A stretch of DNA of 64,000 nucleotides from Sutcliffiella horikoshii (GCF_019931755.1 NZ_CP082918.1:2274001-2338000); one strand, 5' to 3'. Positions 16,539 to 25,129 are shown, counted from the stretch's first letter. A program made the numbers and translations. The notes: a model not told the origin generated them from the sequence alone.

Positions 16539-17507
16539 TCACCCTGCTGTTGTTTCGGAGCTTAACGCTTCGCGAACCCATGCATTATTTTCGTGTGCAA
16601 TTATTCTCAATCTCAGGCGATCCTGTGATTTAGGACCTTTATTTCTGATAATATCTTTAAAGTTGTTCCAATTCGGCTGTTTATAGATCCATTTATCTTC
16701 TTTCTCATCATAATGCATCGTTTCATCCGGCAATGTTAGGCCAAGCGATAACACTCTAGGGATGTATTTCGTGAAAAAGTCTTGGCGAAGTTCTTCATTG
16801 CTTTTGGTGCGGATGTTATATTTCATCGTAATGTCTTGCTTTGATGTACCAGTTGTGGAGGCATCTGCCGGTCCGAAGAACATCAATAAAGCTTCCCACC
16901 AACGATTAATGGAATCTTGTATCATATTTCTTTGTTCTTCTGTTCCTTCTGCAAGTGCCATAATAATCGCTTCGCCGTGTTGAGCATGAAAAACTTCTTC
17001 TGCACATATCCTCTTTAGCGCTCTCGCATAAGGTCCATAGGATGCATCTAGCATATTCGTCTGGGATATGATGGCCGCTCCGTCAACAAGCCAGCCGATA
17101 AGACCTGCATCGCCCCATGTTGGTGCTTCCATATGAAACACATTATGAAACTTTAAATCTCCTGAAAATAAATCTTGCATTATTTCTTCACGGGATTTCC
17201 CGTAAGGTTCCATCAAATCTTCCGCAACTCGCAACAGAAGCTGTCCATGGCCCATTTCATCCTGAACTTTAGCCATGATCCCGAGCTTTCTTTTTAAAGT
17301 AGGAGCTTTTGGTACCCATTCCTTTTCTGGAAGCGCTCCCATTATTTCGCTGATTGCATGCATCGAGATCAGTTTAATTAATGTTTTACGATATTCTTCC
17401 GGCATCCAATCGTCTGCTTCAATCTTTTCCCCAGCTTGGATACGCTGCATAAAATGCTCATGTTTCTCTTCTTCTGTCAAGCGGTCAAACGATAATGAGT
17501 TGGTCAT
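16539..17507 (-). CDS. paaA: phenylacetyl-CoA epoxygenase catalytic subunit PaaA
   Basis: The diiron oxygenase subunit epoxidises the aromatic ring of phenylacetyl-CoA. The 322-residue protein shows two ferritin-like ExxH motifs, DEMGHGQLL near residue 97 and AEEVFHAQHGE near residue 178, plus the conserved WVPKAPTLKRKLGIMAKVQ and PTWGDAGLIGW. The start follows AGGAGGCGG. It is the first gene of the operon, directly behind the promoter and operator at 17532-17575. The reductase PaaE, which normally supplies electrons, is absent from this operon and window. Confidence 0.95.
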   Translation of the reverse strand: MTNSLSFDRLTEEEKHEHFMQRIQAGEKIEADDWMPEEYRKTLIKLISMHAISEIMGALPEKEWVPKAPTLKRKLGIMAKVQDEMGHGQLLLRVAEDLMEPYGKSREEIMQDLFSGDLKFHNVFHMEAPTWGDAGLIGWLVDGAAIISQTNMLDASYGPYARALKRICAEEVFHAQHGEAIIMALAEGTEEQRNMIQDSINRWWEALLMFFGPADASTTGTSKQDITMKYNIRTKSNEELRQDFFTKYIPRVLSLGLTLPDETMHYDEKEDKWIYKQPNWNNFKDIIRNKGPKSQDRLRLRIIAHENNAWVREALSSETTAG

Positions 17508-17531
17508 TTTCGCCGCCTCCTATTTCTATAA

Positions 17532-17575
17532 CGTTTATTTAACGTCATTATAATATAATGTTATACGTTTTTCAA
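17532..17575 (-). promoter_or_regulatory. sigma-A promoter and PaaX-type operator of the paa operon
   Basis: TTGAAA (17570-17575), a 17-bp spacer and a perfect TATAAT (17547-17552) on the minus strand. The palindrome CGTTTATTTAACG (plus reading, 17532-17544) lies 2 bp past the -10. It is the best-defined member of the set of three. Confidence 0.8.
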
Positions 17576-17595
17576 CACAGAAAGTTCTGAACTTT

Positions 17596-18915
17596 TTAAG
17601 CGTGAGAAAACCTTGTGTCGACAATACGTACCGCTTTCCCTTCAGAACGGGGGATTGTTCGAGGTTCCACCACGCTTGCTTTCACATTAATCAAGCATTT
17701 TGACTTCAAATCATATTCCACCTTTTGTGCGAGGATCTTCATTTCTTCCTGCCTTTTGGCTATGTCAGTTTGCAAAAATACATCCTCTTGCATCTCTACG
17801 TGTACTTCAACAGTATCTAACCTTTGATCACGCGAAACGAACAGCTGATAATGTGGTGCTAAATCTTTCATTTGCAATAATGTATGTTCAATCTCGGAAG
17901 GGAAGATATTTACACCTCTAATAATTAACATATCATCCACTCTTCCTTTGACTCTCGACATTTTCGTAGTCGTCCTTCCGCAAACACATGTCTCTCTTTT
18001 TATAGAAGCTATGTCACCGGTTCTGTAACGAATGATTGGCATTGCTTGCTTTGTAAGGCTCGTGAATACAAGCTCTCCTTCTTCCCCCTCTGGCAGGACT
18101 TCCAAGGTTTTGGGATTAATCACTTCTACATAAAAATGATCTTCTGCAACATGCAGTCCATCCTGCGCCTCATGACATTCCATTGCCACACCAGGCCCAA
18201 TTACTTCACTTAATCCGTAAATATCACAGGCTTTGATAGCTAATTTATCTTCTAAAGTTTTTCTCATCTCTTCCGACCAAGGCTCTGCTCCAAAAATTCC
18301 GTACTGTAAAGAAGTCTCTTTTGGATTAATACCTAAATCTATCATTCTGTCAGCTATGTTAAGCACATAGGAAGGTGTACCACAAATGACAGTCGGCTGG
18401 AAATCCTGAATTAATTGGATTTGCCTATCTGTGTTCCCGCCAGAAACCGGAACAGTGATCATCCCAAGTTTTTCACTGCCATAATGAAGTCCGAGTCCTC
18501 CTGTGAAAAGGCCGTACCCGTAGGCATTATGAAGGATGTCTCCTTTCTTACCTCCAGCCATTGAAATGGCACGAGCTGCAATATCACTCCACATGTTGAT
18601 ATCTTCTTGGGAATAGGCAACAACTGTAGGCTTCCCGCTGGTTCCAGATGAGGCATGAAGTCTCGTTATTTGGCTTCGAGGGATAGCAAAGAGTCCGAAT
18701 GGATAGTTCTCACGCAGTTCTTTTTTGGTTGTAAAAGGTAGTTTGTGAATGTCTTGGATGGTTTGAATATCAGAAGGTGTAATAGTTAAGCTAGTTATTT
18801 TTTGTCTATAAAAAGGAACATGTTGAAAGACTTTCTGTACGGTGTCTCTCAACCTGGAGGATTGAAGGAGTTGCATCTCTGATAAAGATAGAGTTTCAGA
18901 ATCATGTAAGATCAT
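17596..18915 (-). CDS. paaK: phenylacetate-CoA ligase
   Basis: This ATP-dependent, AMP-forming ligase activates phenylacetate to phenylacetyl-CoA, the entry step and inducer-forming reaction. About 439 residues, with HASSGTSGKPTVVAYS near residue 90 as the P-loop-like motif, YGIFGAEPWSEEMR, YGLSEVIGPGVAMEC, YRTGDIASI and a C-terminal lid domain with GRVDDMLIIRGVNIFPSEIE. The ATG at 18915 is preferred because AAAGGGG lies 8 bp upstream and the length then fits PaaK; the longer reading adds 36 residues without homologous character. It precedes the paaA promoter and is transcribed on its own. Confidence 0.93.
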   Translation of the reverse strand: MILHDSETLSLSEMQLLQSSRLRDTVQKVFQHVPFYRQKITSLTITPSDIQTIQDIHKLPFTTKKELRENYPFGLFAIPRSQITRLHASSGTSGKPTVVAYSQEDINMWSDIAARAISMAGGKKGDILHNAYGYGLFTGGLGLHYGSEKLGMITVPVSGGNTDRQIQLIQDFQPTVICGTPSYVLNIADRMIDLGINPKETSLQYGIFGAEPWSEEMRKTLEDKLAIKACDIYGLSEVIGPGVAMECHEAQDGLHVAEDHFYVEVINPKTLEVLPEGEEGELVFTSLTKQAMPIIRYRTGDIASIKRETCVCGRTTTKMSRVKGRVDDMLIIRGVNIFPSEIEHTLLQMKDLAPHYQLFVSRDQRLDTVEVHVEMQEDVFLQTDIAKRQEEMKILAQKVEYDLKSKCLINVKASVVEPRTIPRSEGKAVRIVDTRFSHA

Positions 18916-18940
18916 CGATATTTCCCCTTTCACTTTTTTA

Positions 18941-18960
18941 ATATAACGAATATATTCCGA
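18941..18960. promoter_or_regulatory. weak PaaX-type site upstream of paaK
   Basis: ATATAACGAATATATTCCGA keeps the ATAACG half-site and a CG at the far half-site of the three strong operators, with 13 of 20 positions alike. It lies 25 bp upstream of the paaK start. The core promoter boxes are unclear. Confidence 0.35.
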
Positions 18961-19055
18961 CATCACACAATATGTAATATTGTTCAACATCATAAAAATA
19001 ACCCTGAAGGGAAGAAATGTCAACTGATAATTCTGAAGATTCTATTTTCGCGATT

Positions 19056-19087
19056 AAAAAGCAGAGGCTTTTAGCTCCTCTGCTTTT
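19056..19087 (-). terminator. terminator of the DUF2812 gene
   Basis: AAAAAGCAGAGG pairs with CCTCTGCTTTTT; the stop codon lies at the edge of the stem. Confidence 0.85.
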
Positions 19088-20252
19088 TCTCCGTTATTTT
19101 TAGTTCCATTGCGTCAATAATCTTTTCAATAGGTTCTTTGCCGTAATAGGTTACATAATAGATGATATGGTCTTTTCTGGAGAGAACAGAATTCTCTAAA
19201 ACAACCATTTCATCAAATGCAGCTGTCTTGTAGACTGTAGCATCTCCTCTATGGAGTTCTTTTTGCCTATCTATTAAATTTCGGAACAGCCTTTTGGCTA
19301 AAACCTCGTTCAGTACAACATATTGACGCGATGTCAAAGAAGGACGATAAGGCCTGCTTCCATCTTCCCATTTCTCTCCTTCTACCTCGACAAGTTGATT
19401 AAGTTCGTACTGCTCAGGCACAAGGATGCTAGAATTTACAAAGTAGAAATTGTCACGATTAATGTTTTCTTTATAAGAATATGGCTCATGGAAATTACTA
19501 TCAGTAAAATCTTCAATCTTGACGACAGGTAATTCCTCTTTTGGAATAGGCGGAAAACTTTTTGCCAATGGTGTATTGCCTGATTTACTGATCTCATATA
19601 TGAAAACGACTGCAAAAAAAGGAATTACGCTTAATCCTATAATCATATTCAGCAAATATTTTTTTCGATAGTCAGTTGCAGGTTGGATTCTTTTGTTGGA
19701 TTGGAGCTTTTTTATTATCTTATTTAAGTGGATTAGTCCCTTTAAAATGATGAAATTTATACCAACGAAAATAAAAATCTGTATGAAGGGAAACAAAAAA
19801 TCATCATTTAGATAGTTACTAACAGGATCTAAAGTAAGCATGAATACAGCTAAAGCGATACCTATCAAAGAAATTAAAAAAATACCATATGCTCTTACCT
19901 TTAGAGTTCTTTTTAATTGGTTAATAGTTTCTGCTTGGTGGACTGGATCTGTATGTGTATCTTTTACGGAGCTATCAGGATTGTTCCGGAAGAAATGCAG
20001 GGGACCTCTTGAAGCGATATATTTCCAGCCGGCTTGTTCATATTGTTCGAGTTGGTCAGGATTTTGTTTGATGGGTTCCTTGAAAATGTCTGTTTTAAAG
20101 GTAACAGTCTGAGGTGCGGCTTTTTTAAAATGAGCCGTCAGCCTGTTCATTTTTGATAGTTCCCAGCCTTTTGCAGCCATATCAGAGAGCCATGCTTCTT
20201 GTTCGGCTATTTGCCATAAGTCCAGCCATAAAATCTTTTTCTTTGTTTTCAC
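19071..20252 (-). CDS. DUF2812 membrane protein
   Basis: The protein has about 393 residues. The N-terminal DUF2812 domain contains LWQIAEQEAWLSDMAAKGWEL, FKTDIFKEP and EQAGWKYIASRGPLHFFR. Three hydrophobic segments follow near residues 125-145, 155-180 and 205-225, then an extracytoplasmic domain to the end. GTG 20252 is chosen because AAGGATGA lies 7 bp upstream; the longer TTG reading has no ribosome-binding site. Relatives often follow a PadR regulator gene, which is missing here. The function of the family is not known. Confidence 0.75.
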   Translation of the reverse strand: MKTKKKILWLDLWQIAEQEAWLSDMAAKGWELSKMNRLTAHFKKAAPQTVTFKTDIFKEPIKQNPDQLEQYEQAGWKYIASRGPLHFFRNNPDSSVKDTHTDPVHQAETINQLKRTLKVRAYGIFLISLIGIALAVFMLTLDPVSNYLNDDFLFPFIQIFIFVGINFIILKGLIHLNKIIKKLQSNKRIQPATDYRKKYLLNMIIGLSVIPFFAVVFIYEISKSGNTPLAKSFPPIPKEELPVVKIEDFTDSNFHEPYSYKENINRDNFYFVNSSILVPEQYELNQLVEVEGEKWEDGSRPYRPSLTSRQYVVLNEVLAKRLFRNLIDRQKELHRGDATVYKTAAFDEMVVLENSVLSRKDHIIYYVTYYGKEPIEKIIDAMELKITEKKQRS

Positions 20253-20358
20253 GTGTCTGTCATCCTTCCCCAACCGATCTTCACTCTAACCTTAATATTA
20301 TATTAGAACGATTTGGGGGTAAAGGGAATATTTTCAAATAAGTGATCAGTTAACCCGG

Positions 20359-20613
20359 GATGAAGACTTCTCTCCTCATTTATTCTCGGCACTGAGGTCT
20401 TCATCATGGCGATGAAGACTTCTCTTCTTCTTTTTTCTCGCCACTGAGGTCTTCATAGCGTTAATGAGGACCGCCCTCTTCCTTTTTTCTCGTCACTAAG
20501 GTCTTCATCATGCCTATGAGGATCTCTCTCCTCGTTTTTCCTTGTCACTGAGGTCTTCATACCCACCATGAGGACCTCTCTCCTACTTTTTCGCCGTCAC
20601 CGAGGTCTTCATC
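20359..20613. repeat. five 52-bp hairpin repeat units
   Basis: Units start at 20359, 20411, 20463, 20516 and 20568. They have the same consensus and orientation as the array at 2676-2931. The array lies between the divergent upstream side of the DUF2812 gene and the bshB2 terminator. Confidence 0.85.
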
Positions 20614-20617
20614 AGCA

Positions 20618-20646
20618 ATAAAAAAACCAGGAGACCACATCTCCTG
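20618..20646 (-). terminator. terminator of the yojF-bshB2 operon
   Basis: On the minus strand CAGGAGA pairs with TCTCCTG around a 5-base loop, followed by TTTTTTT. Confidence 0.85.
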
Positions 20647-20653
20647 ATTTCTC

Positions 20654-21319
20654 TTACACTTTATACGTCCAGAATGTTTCTCGGTATAACCAATCCTCTA
20701 TTTCTGGGGCATTTTCCTTCAATTGTTTCTCCATCAGCTCCACCCATCCGCTCGTTTGGGATTTGTGTGCTTTGATGGCTTTCAGCTTTTCTTCTGCAAC
20801 GGAACGAATATCAATCGTCACATCCGGTTCGCCGATTAATTCTACACTGTTTTTCAGAATGGCTTTTCCATAAACAGTTGGTCTGTCCTGTTCAGGAAGT
20901 CTTTTGACCGCAATAGCGACCGCATTGCTCATGGCATCATGGTCAGGATGGACGCCGTGCTCTGGGTAGAAAGTAAGTACCAAACTTGGGTTCAACTCTA
21001 TGAGCGCTTCATGAACAATATCTGCAAGGTATTCTTCATCTTCAAATTCCAGTGTTTTATCATGAAGGCCAAGCATGCGCAAGTCCTTTATTCCCATGAC
21101 TTTGCACGCATCCAATAATTCTTTTTTGCGTACTTCCGGCAGTGTCTCACGGTTGGCAAATAGCGGATTGCCAAGATTCCGTCCCATTTGTCCGAGTGTG
21201 CCGCACAAATAGGTAACGGGAACTCCACTTTGGGTAAAAAGTTTGATGGTTCCAGATGAACTAAATGCTTCATCATCTGGATGTGGGAATACTACCAGTA
21301 CGTGTCTTTCTGCTTCCAT
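20654..21319 (-). CDS. bshB2: bacillithiol biosynthesis deacetylase BshB2
   Basis: This LmbE-family zinc-dependent N-deacetylase releases glucosaminyl-malate during bacillithiol synthesis and may also act on bacillithiol conjugates. It has the metal-binding PHPDDEAF near residue 13 and the downstream HPDHDAMSNAV near residue 115. The length is 221 residues from ATG 21319, preceded by AAGGGAGAGAG. It follows a YojF homologue with an 18-bp gap, the same pairing as yojF-yojG in B. subtilis. Confidence 0.9.
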   Translation of the reverse strand: MEAERHVLVVFPHPDDEAFSSSGTIKLFTQSGVPVTYLCGTLGQMGRNLGNPLFANRETLPEVRKKELLDACKVMGIKDLRMLGLHDKTLEFEDEEYLADIVHEALIELNPSLVLTFYPEHGVHPDHDAMSNAVAIAVKRLPEQDRPTVYGKAILKNSVELIGEPDVTIDIRSVAEEKLKAIKAHKSQTSGWVELMEKQLKENAPEIEDWLYRETFWTYKV

Positions 21320-21337
21320 TCTTCTCTCTCCCTTCAC

Positions 21338-21679
21338 TCAAAATGGCTCCTGGCTAATTTGCAATGCAACCGCAAGTTTTCCTTCAGGATTTAAGCCAGC
21401 TAGTAGCAGACGATTTTTATCATCCACTTCATAATGTGTAACACCTTCTGCATAGACCCAGCCGTGTTTGAGCTTTAAACCGATGCGATATGGTCCATTT
21501 CCAACTATTTTAGCCCGCTCATATTTCAATGGGACATTACGTATGAATGCACCCACTGCTTGACCAGTATTGTGGTGGCCGGCATAGGCACCGTTAGTCG
21601 TTTCCAAATGTACGAATACTTCCACATCTATCTTTTTGTCTAATTCGGCTTGCACATGTTTTTGGTCAATAATCTTCAT
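21338..21679 (-). CDS. yojF: YojF family protein (DUF1806)
   Basis: This 113-residue protein of the YojF/DUF1806 family has the characteristic LETTNGAYAGHHNTGQAVGAFIRN and GPYRIGLKLKHGWVYAEGVTHYE. Its function is not established. Its constant pairing with bshB2 suggests a link to bacillithiol metabolism. RBS GGAGGAAGAG precedes the ATG. Confidence 0.85.
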   Translation of the reverse strand: MKIIDQKHVQAELDKKIDVEVFVHLETTNGAYAGHHNTGQAVGAFIRNVPLKYERAKIVGNGPYRIGLKLKHGWVYAEGVTHYEVDDKNRLLLAGLNPEGKLAVALQISQEPF

Positions 21680-21771
21680 TCTCTTCCTCCAAAGGTATGT
21701 ACAGATTTTATTTCTTCCTTCAGTTTAATATATGAAGCAATGGAATGAAAATGGTTTGCTCATTTATCCAA

Positions 21772-21802
21772 ACGAAAACGGAGTGAAGATGATCTCACTC
21801 CG
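21772..21802 (-). terminator. terminator of the mhqD-like gene
   Basis: CGGAGTGA pairs with TCACTCCG and is followed on the minus strand by TTTTCGTTT. Confidence 0.75.
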
Positions 21803-21808
21803 CTTTCT

Positions 21809-22402
21809 TCAGATGGAATCATACCATTTTTTAGACGCTTGGACTTCTGAGTGTGTCAATTGATGTCCTTGATATTCCCAGTGTACTTCGACGTTTGATC
21901 CTGCATCTTCTAGTATCTTGCTAAGTTCTTCGGTTTCTGATGCAGGACAAATCGGATCATTTTTTCCAGCCCCAATAAATACAGGTGTTTCACTTAAGTC
22001 TGGTAGGTCAACACCTCTTCTTGGAACCATCGGATGATATAAAACAGCAGCTTTTAGCGTGTTCTTATAATGGAAAAGCAGACTTCCAGCAATATTTGCA
22101 CCATTGGAATATCCAACGGCTATGATATTGTTCCGATCAAATTCATACTTCTCCGCTGCTTCATCTAAAAAGTCATGGAGTTCTTTCGTACGAAAGATTA
22201 GGTCCTCTTCGTCAAACACGCCTTCTGACAAACGTCTAAAGAAACGCGGCATGCCATTTTCGGAAACATTTCCTCTTACACTTAGTACAGACGCTTCTGG
22301 ATCAATCATCTCAGCCAGTGGAAGAAGATCTTGTTCAGTTCCTCCTGTTCCATGCAATAAAAGTAATACGCGCTTAGAACCTTTTTTAAAAATGTGTTTC
22401 AT
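21809..22402 (-). CDS. alpha/beta hydrolase, MhqD (YodD)-like carboxylesterase
   Basis: This 197-residue serine hydrolase has LLLLHGTGGTEQDLLP for the oxyanion hole, the nucleophile in AVGYSNGANIAG near residue 103, the aspartate in GAGKNDPICP and the histidine in YQGHQLT. It resembles MhqD of B. subtilis, which is induced by quinones and catechols and lies in the same chromosomal neighbourhood. A detoxification role alongside an aromatic catabolic island is plausible but not shown. Phospholipase/carboxylesterase activity on another substrate is equally possible. Confidence 0.82.
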   Translation of the reverse strand: MKHIFKKGSKRVLLLLHGTGGTEQDLLPLAEMIDPEASVLSVRGNVSENGMPRFFRRLSEGVFDEEDLIFRTKELHDFLDEAAEKYEFDRNNIIAVGYSNGANIAGSLLFHYKNTLKAAVLYHPMVPRRGVDLPDLSETPVFIGAGKNDPICPASETEELSKILEDAGSNVEVHWEYQGHQLTHSEVQASKKWYDSI

Positions 22403-22551
22403 AATCGGTCACTCCTCACATGCTAATATCTTGAATTCGAGATTAATTTAGTATAGTAAAAAAACTGGCGAACGTCAAACAATTGGTTCTAACACATTAC
22501 GGTAGAAGAGAATAGTTTAAAGTAAGAAAAGTCTTATTGGAGGGGTTCAAC

Positions 22552-23055
22552 ATGCTACCTTGGAACAAGATGTTTCCATTTCCAAAGGATTACATGAAAC
22601 AGGATATATTTAAACAAACAGATGTGGAAAACTGGATGTCAAAAGCAATGAAAGGAAAACTGCCACCAAATCCACAGACCTTTGGTTCCACTAATTTTTT
22701 TGCACAGTCGTTCGACCTATTGAGATCAGCTCAAGCAAAAAAGAACAAAAAGAGGAAAAAGGATTTTGAGGCAAAAGTATTTGAAACCCATGAAGAAGTA
22801 TTTGTCCGTTTTGCGGTTGCATCGGAAGAGCAACTATCACAGATCAAAACATCTCATAATACGACAACATTATTTATTGATAATATACCCTCTCCTGGGA
22901 ACAAACAGACCATTTCTCTACCTTGCATGGTCAAGGGGAATAGCTCAAAGGCTAAATATCAAGATGGAATTGTAGAAATAAGGATACCAAAAGAAACAAT
23001 CGTCCCTATAACCAAGGTCCCAATTGAAATTATTAAATCAAGACCGAAAAAATAG
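22552..23055 (+). CDS. Hsp20/alpha-crystallin-like protein (possible spore protein)
   Basis: The protein has 167 residues from ATG 22552, chosen because GGAGGGG lies just upstream. The N-terminus is rich in Lys, Phe and Pro. The C-terminal half has the alpha-crystallin pattern: FEAKVFETHEEVFVRFAVAS, TTLFIDNIPSPGNKQTISLP and YQDGIVEIRIPK. Divergent Hsp20-like proteins of Bacillus include the spore germination protein GerT, which I recall lying near yojF; this may be its counterpart. It ends in a strong bidirectional terminator. Confidence 0.65.
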   Translation: MLPWNKMFPFPKDYMKQDIFKQTDVENWMSKAMKGKLPPNPQTFGSTNFFAQSFDLLRSAQAKKNKKRKKDFEAKVFETHEEVFVRFAVASEEQLSQIKTSHNTTTLFIDNIPSPGNKQTISLPCMVKGNSSKAKYQDGIVEIRIPKETIVPITKVPIEIIKSRPKK

Positions 23056-23096
23056 TGGGAGGCTCCTGGAATATCCAGGAGCCTCCCAACTTTTTC
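23056..23096. terminator. bidirectional terminator between convergent genes
   Basis: GGGAGGCTCCTGG pairs with CCAGGAGCCTCCC around 4 bases. TTTTTC follows on the plus side; the A/T-rich side serves the minus-strand gene. Confidence 0.85.
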
Positions 23097-24224
23097 TTAT
23101 AGCTGATGTATCAAGTTGTTTAAATCCACTGTCCACGGCTCTTCAATGGAACCTCTATAAAGTTGAAAGGTAACCTGCCTTGATTCCGTACCTGTTGTAT
23201 CCCGGTGGATATATAGCTTAACGGTGATTGGATAATAAAGCTTTGTGTCAAAATCCCTGTCGGCAGGCAAGTCAGAAAGCCTTTTTACCAGATCAATTTC
23301 TTCCAGAAACTTTACTTTTTCGTTCAACAGGGCCCTGTTCTTATCATCAAGAACGGATGCAAGAATAAACCAGTCATGTTGATGGATGGATAAAACAGTT
23401 GCATCCACAATTTCTGCAGGTGACAATTTTTCTGTATGATCTAACCATTCACCTGCGGCTTTTTTTATCATAATGGAGTGGGCATGATCCATTTTCCGTG
23501 ACTTATGTGTGATGCTATCCTGGAAGTGTATGCAGAAATGACCTGGAAAGCCGTTCTGCAATGCCCCTTTACCGTGAGGCATTCCATGCATGGATGCAGC
23601 ATACTTATTGTCTTGAGATAAAATGAGAATCGCCCTGCGATCCCAACTCCATGTTCCCCTGTATATTTCTTTCATTATTTTTGTATCTTCGTTTGTTAAA
23701 GGTTGTACATCTGCATGATAAGAGCCTGCTCTTCTTTGAACCTCAAAGGTCCTCCCTGTGTCCAAATCCAATACGGTAAAGCTGCTATAACGAGGCAATG
23801 CGCTATTGGCTTCATTCCACGTGATCAAATCTCCATAATGAATCCTATATAGTTTTTTCATGTCTTTTGTTAATTGATGAACTGCTTTATCTGGCAATTC
23901 CAAGATTGCCTTGTTGTCTTTTAAATCATAAATATTCAATTGATGATCAATCGCATATTTCTTGTTTTTATCAAGATTGATGTATACATCTGTTGGAGGG
24001 ACTGGATAGTTGATTTCAACCCACTTCCCTTTTTTTATGGCTTTCATGACTGTTTTGGGAACGGTCAATTCAGATATATATTGTGAATTCAGAGATGTTT
24101 GGGCATAATACCGTGCCGAACCTTCCCTTTCCCCAAAAGCTGAAACATTTCCGGGTATGCTCATACAAAGTAAATACAAACTGATGACAGCTGTTATCAA
24201 GACAAAAGGATAAAACCTGTTCAC
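23097..24224 (-). CDS. secreted protein with conserved HG...GHFCIHF domain, function unknown
   Basis: The protein has about 375 residues from GTG 24224 (AGGAGG 7 bp upstream), with an N-terminal signal or anchor helix VLITAVISLYLLCMSI. The central domain contains LPRYSSFTVLDLDTGRTFEVQRR, SYHADVQPLT, YRGTWSWDRRAILI and then SMHGMPHGKG followed by GFPGHFCIHFQDS. I have seen this arrangement in uncharacterised Firmicutes exported proteins, often with peptidoglycan-binding repeats. The conserved His and Cys are arranged loosely like the HG...GC pair of L,D-transpeptidases. The C-terminal region resembles a bounded beta-sandwich without a recognised name. A cell-wall enzyme is inferred, not demonstrated. 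Confidence 0.6.
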   Translation of the reverse strand: MNRFYPFVLITAVISLYLLCMSIPGNVSAFGEREGSARYYAQTSLNSQYISELTVPKTVMKAIKKGKWVEINYPVPPTDVYINLDKNKKYAIDHQLNIYDLKDNKAILELPDKAVHQLTKDMKKLYRIHYGDLITWNEANSALPRYSSFTVLDLDTGRTFEVQRRAGSYHADVQPLTNEDTKIMKEIYRGTWSWDRRAILILSQDNKYAASMHGMPHGKGALQNGFPGHFCIHFQDSITHKSRKMDHAHSIMIKKAAGEWLDHTEKLSPAEIVDATVLSIHQHDWFILASVLDDKNRALLNEKVKFLEEIDLVKRLSDLPADRDFDTKLYYPITVKLYIHRDTTGTESRQVTFQLYRGSIEEPWTVDLNNLIHQL

Positions 24225-24351
24225 TTTCATTCCTCCTAACAATTGAACCAAGTACCTTTGTATTTTGTCAAAAACACAATTAAAGTATGTTGTATTTTTT
24301 TTCGTACACATTAGTACTATAAGAATTTCAATGATAAGTCAGGTGAGAGTT

Positions 24352-25083
24352 ATGACAGGCGCTTTGTTATGGGGAGCAGTTGCAGGCGGAGCTTTATTGC
24401 TTGGAGCTATTGTTGGATTATACGTCCCAATCCCACGAAAACTAACTGGATTTATTATGGCCTTTGGGACTGGAGTACTTATTGGCGCTGCATCATTTGA
24501 ACTTATGGGAAAAGTGGAAGCGAAGTCAGGATACAGCTATGTCATTTTTGGATTTCTAATTGGGGCTGCTCTGTTCACTCTCTTAGAAATGGTGATTATA
24601 AAAAAAGGCGGCAAAGAACGCAAACGCTCAAAAGAAAAAAGCGAAGGACATTCTGGCATGGCTATTTTTATTGGTTCAATTATGGACTCCATTCCTGAAT
24701 CCGTCATTATTGGGGTAAGCTTGATTAAATCCAATACGGTTAGCTGGGTGATTGTCCTCGCGATTTTTATCAGTAATATTCCCGAAGCGCTATCAAGTTC
24801 GGTAGGTCTTAGAAAAGATGGTTACTCTAGAAAAAAAATATTATTTCTTTGGACAATCGTGTTTATATTAACCACATTAAGTTCTGTCTTCGGTTTTGTC
24901 GTATTTAGAGAATTAAATGAGCTTTACATATATCTTGTAAGTGGACTTGCAGCAGGTGGAATCATCGCGATGGTCGCTTCCACGATGATGCCTGAAGCAT
25001 TTGAAGAAGGCGGACCCATCGTCGGCCTCCTCTCCGCTCTGGGTTTACTCTGCTCTTACGTCCTCTCAAGCGGGATACTTTAA
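24352..25083 (+). CDS. ZIP-family metal transporter
   Basis: The protein has 243 residues with about seven or eight membrane segments. A His/Lys-rich cytoplasmic loop (KKGGKERKRSKEKSEGHSG) lies between the third and fourth, and the family-defining segments SIMDSIPESVIIGVSL and ISNIPEALSSS supply the metal-binding residues. Such proteins import zinc, iron or manganese; the cation cannot be read from sequence. ATG 24352 is preferred because AGGTGA lies 5 bp upstream. The promoter region is shared divergently with the HFCIHF-domain gene. Confidence 0.85.
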   Translation: MTGALLWGAVAGGALLLGAIVGLYVPIPRKLTGFIMAFGTGVLIGAASFELMGKVEAKSGYSYVIFGFLIGAALFTLLEMVIIKKGGKERKRSKEKSEGHSGMAIFIGSIMDSIPESVIIGVSLIKSNTVSWVIVLAIFISNIPEALSSSVGLRKDGYSRKKILFLWTIVFILTTLSSVFGFVVFRELNELYIYLVSGLAAGGIIAMVASTMMPEAFEEGGPIVGLLSALGLLCSYVLSSGIL

Positions 25084-25087
25084 AAAA

Positions 25088-25126
25088 ACCTCAACCAAAT
25101 CAATATGGTTGAGGTGCTATATTTTC
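25088..25126 (+). terminator. terminator of the ZIP transporter gene
   Basis: ACCTCAACC pairs with GGTTGAGGT, followed by a short A/T-rich tract ending in TTTT. Confidence 0.7.
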
Positions 25127-25129
25127 TCG

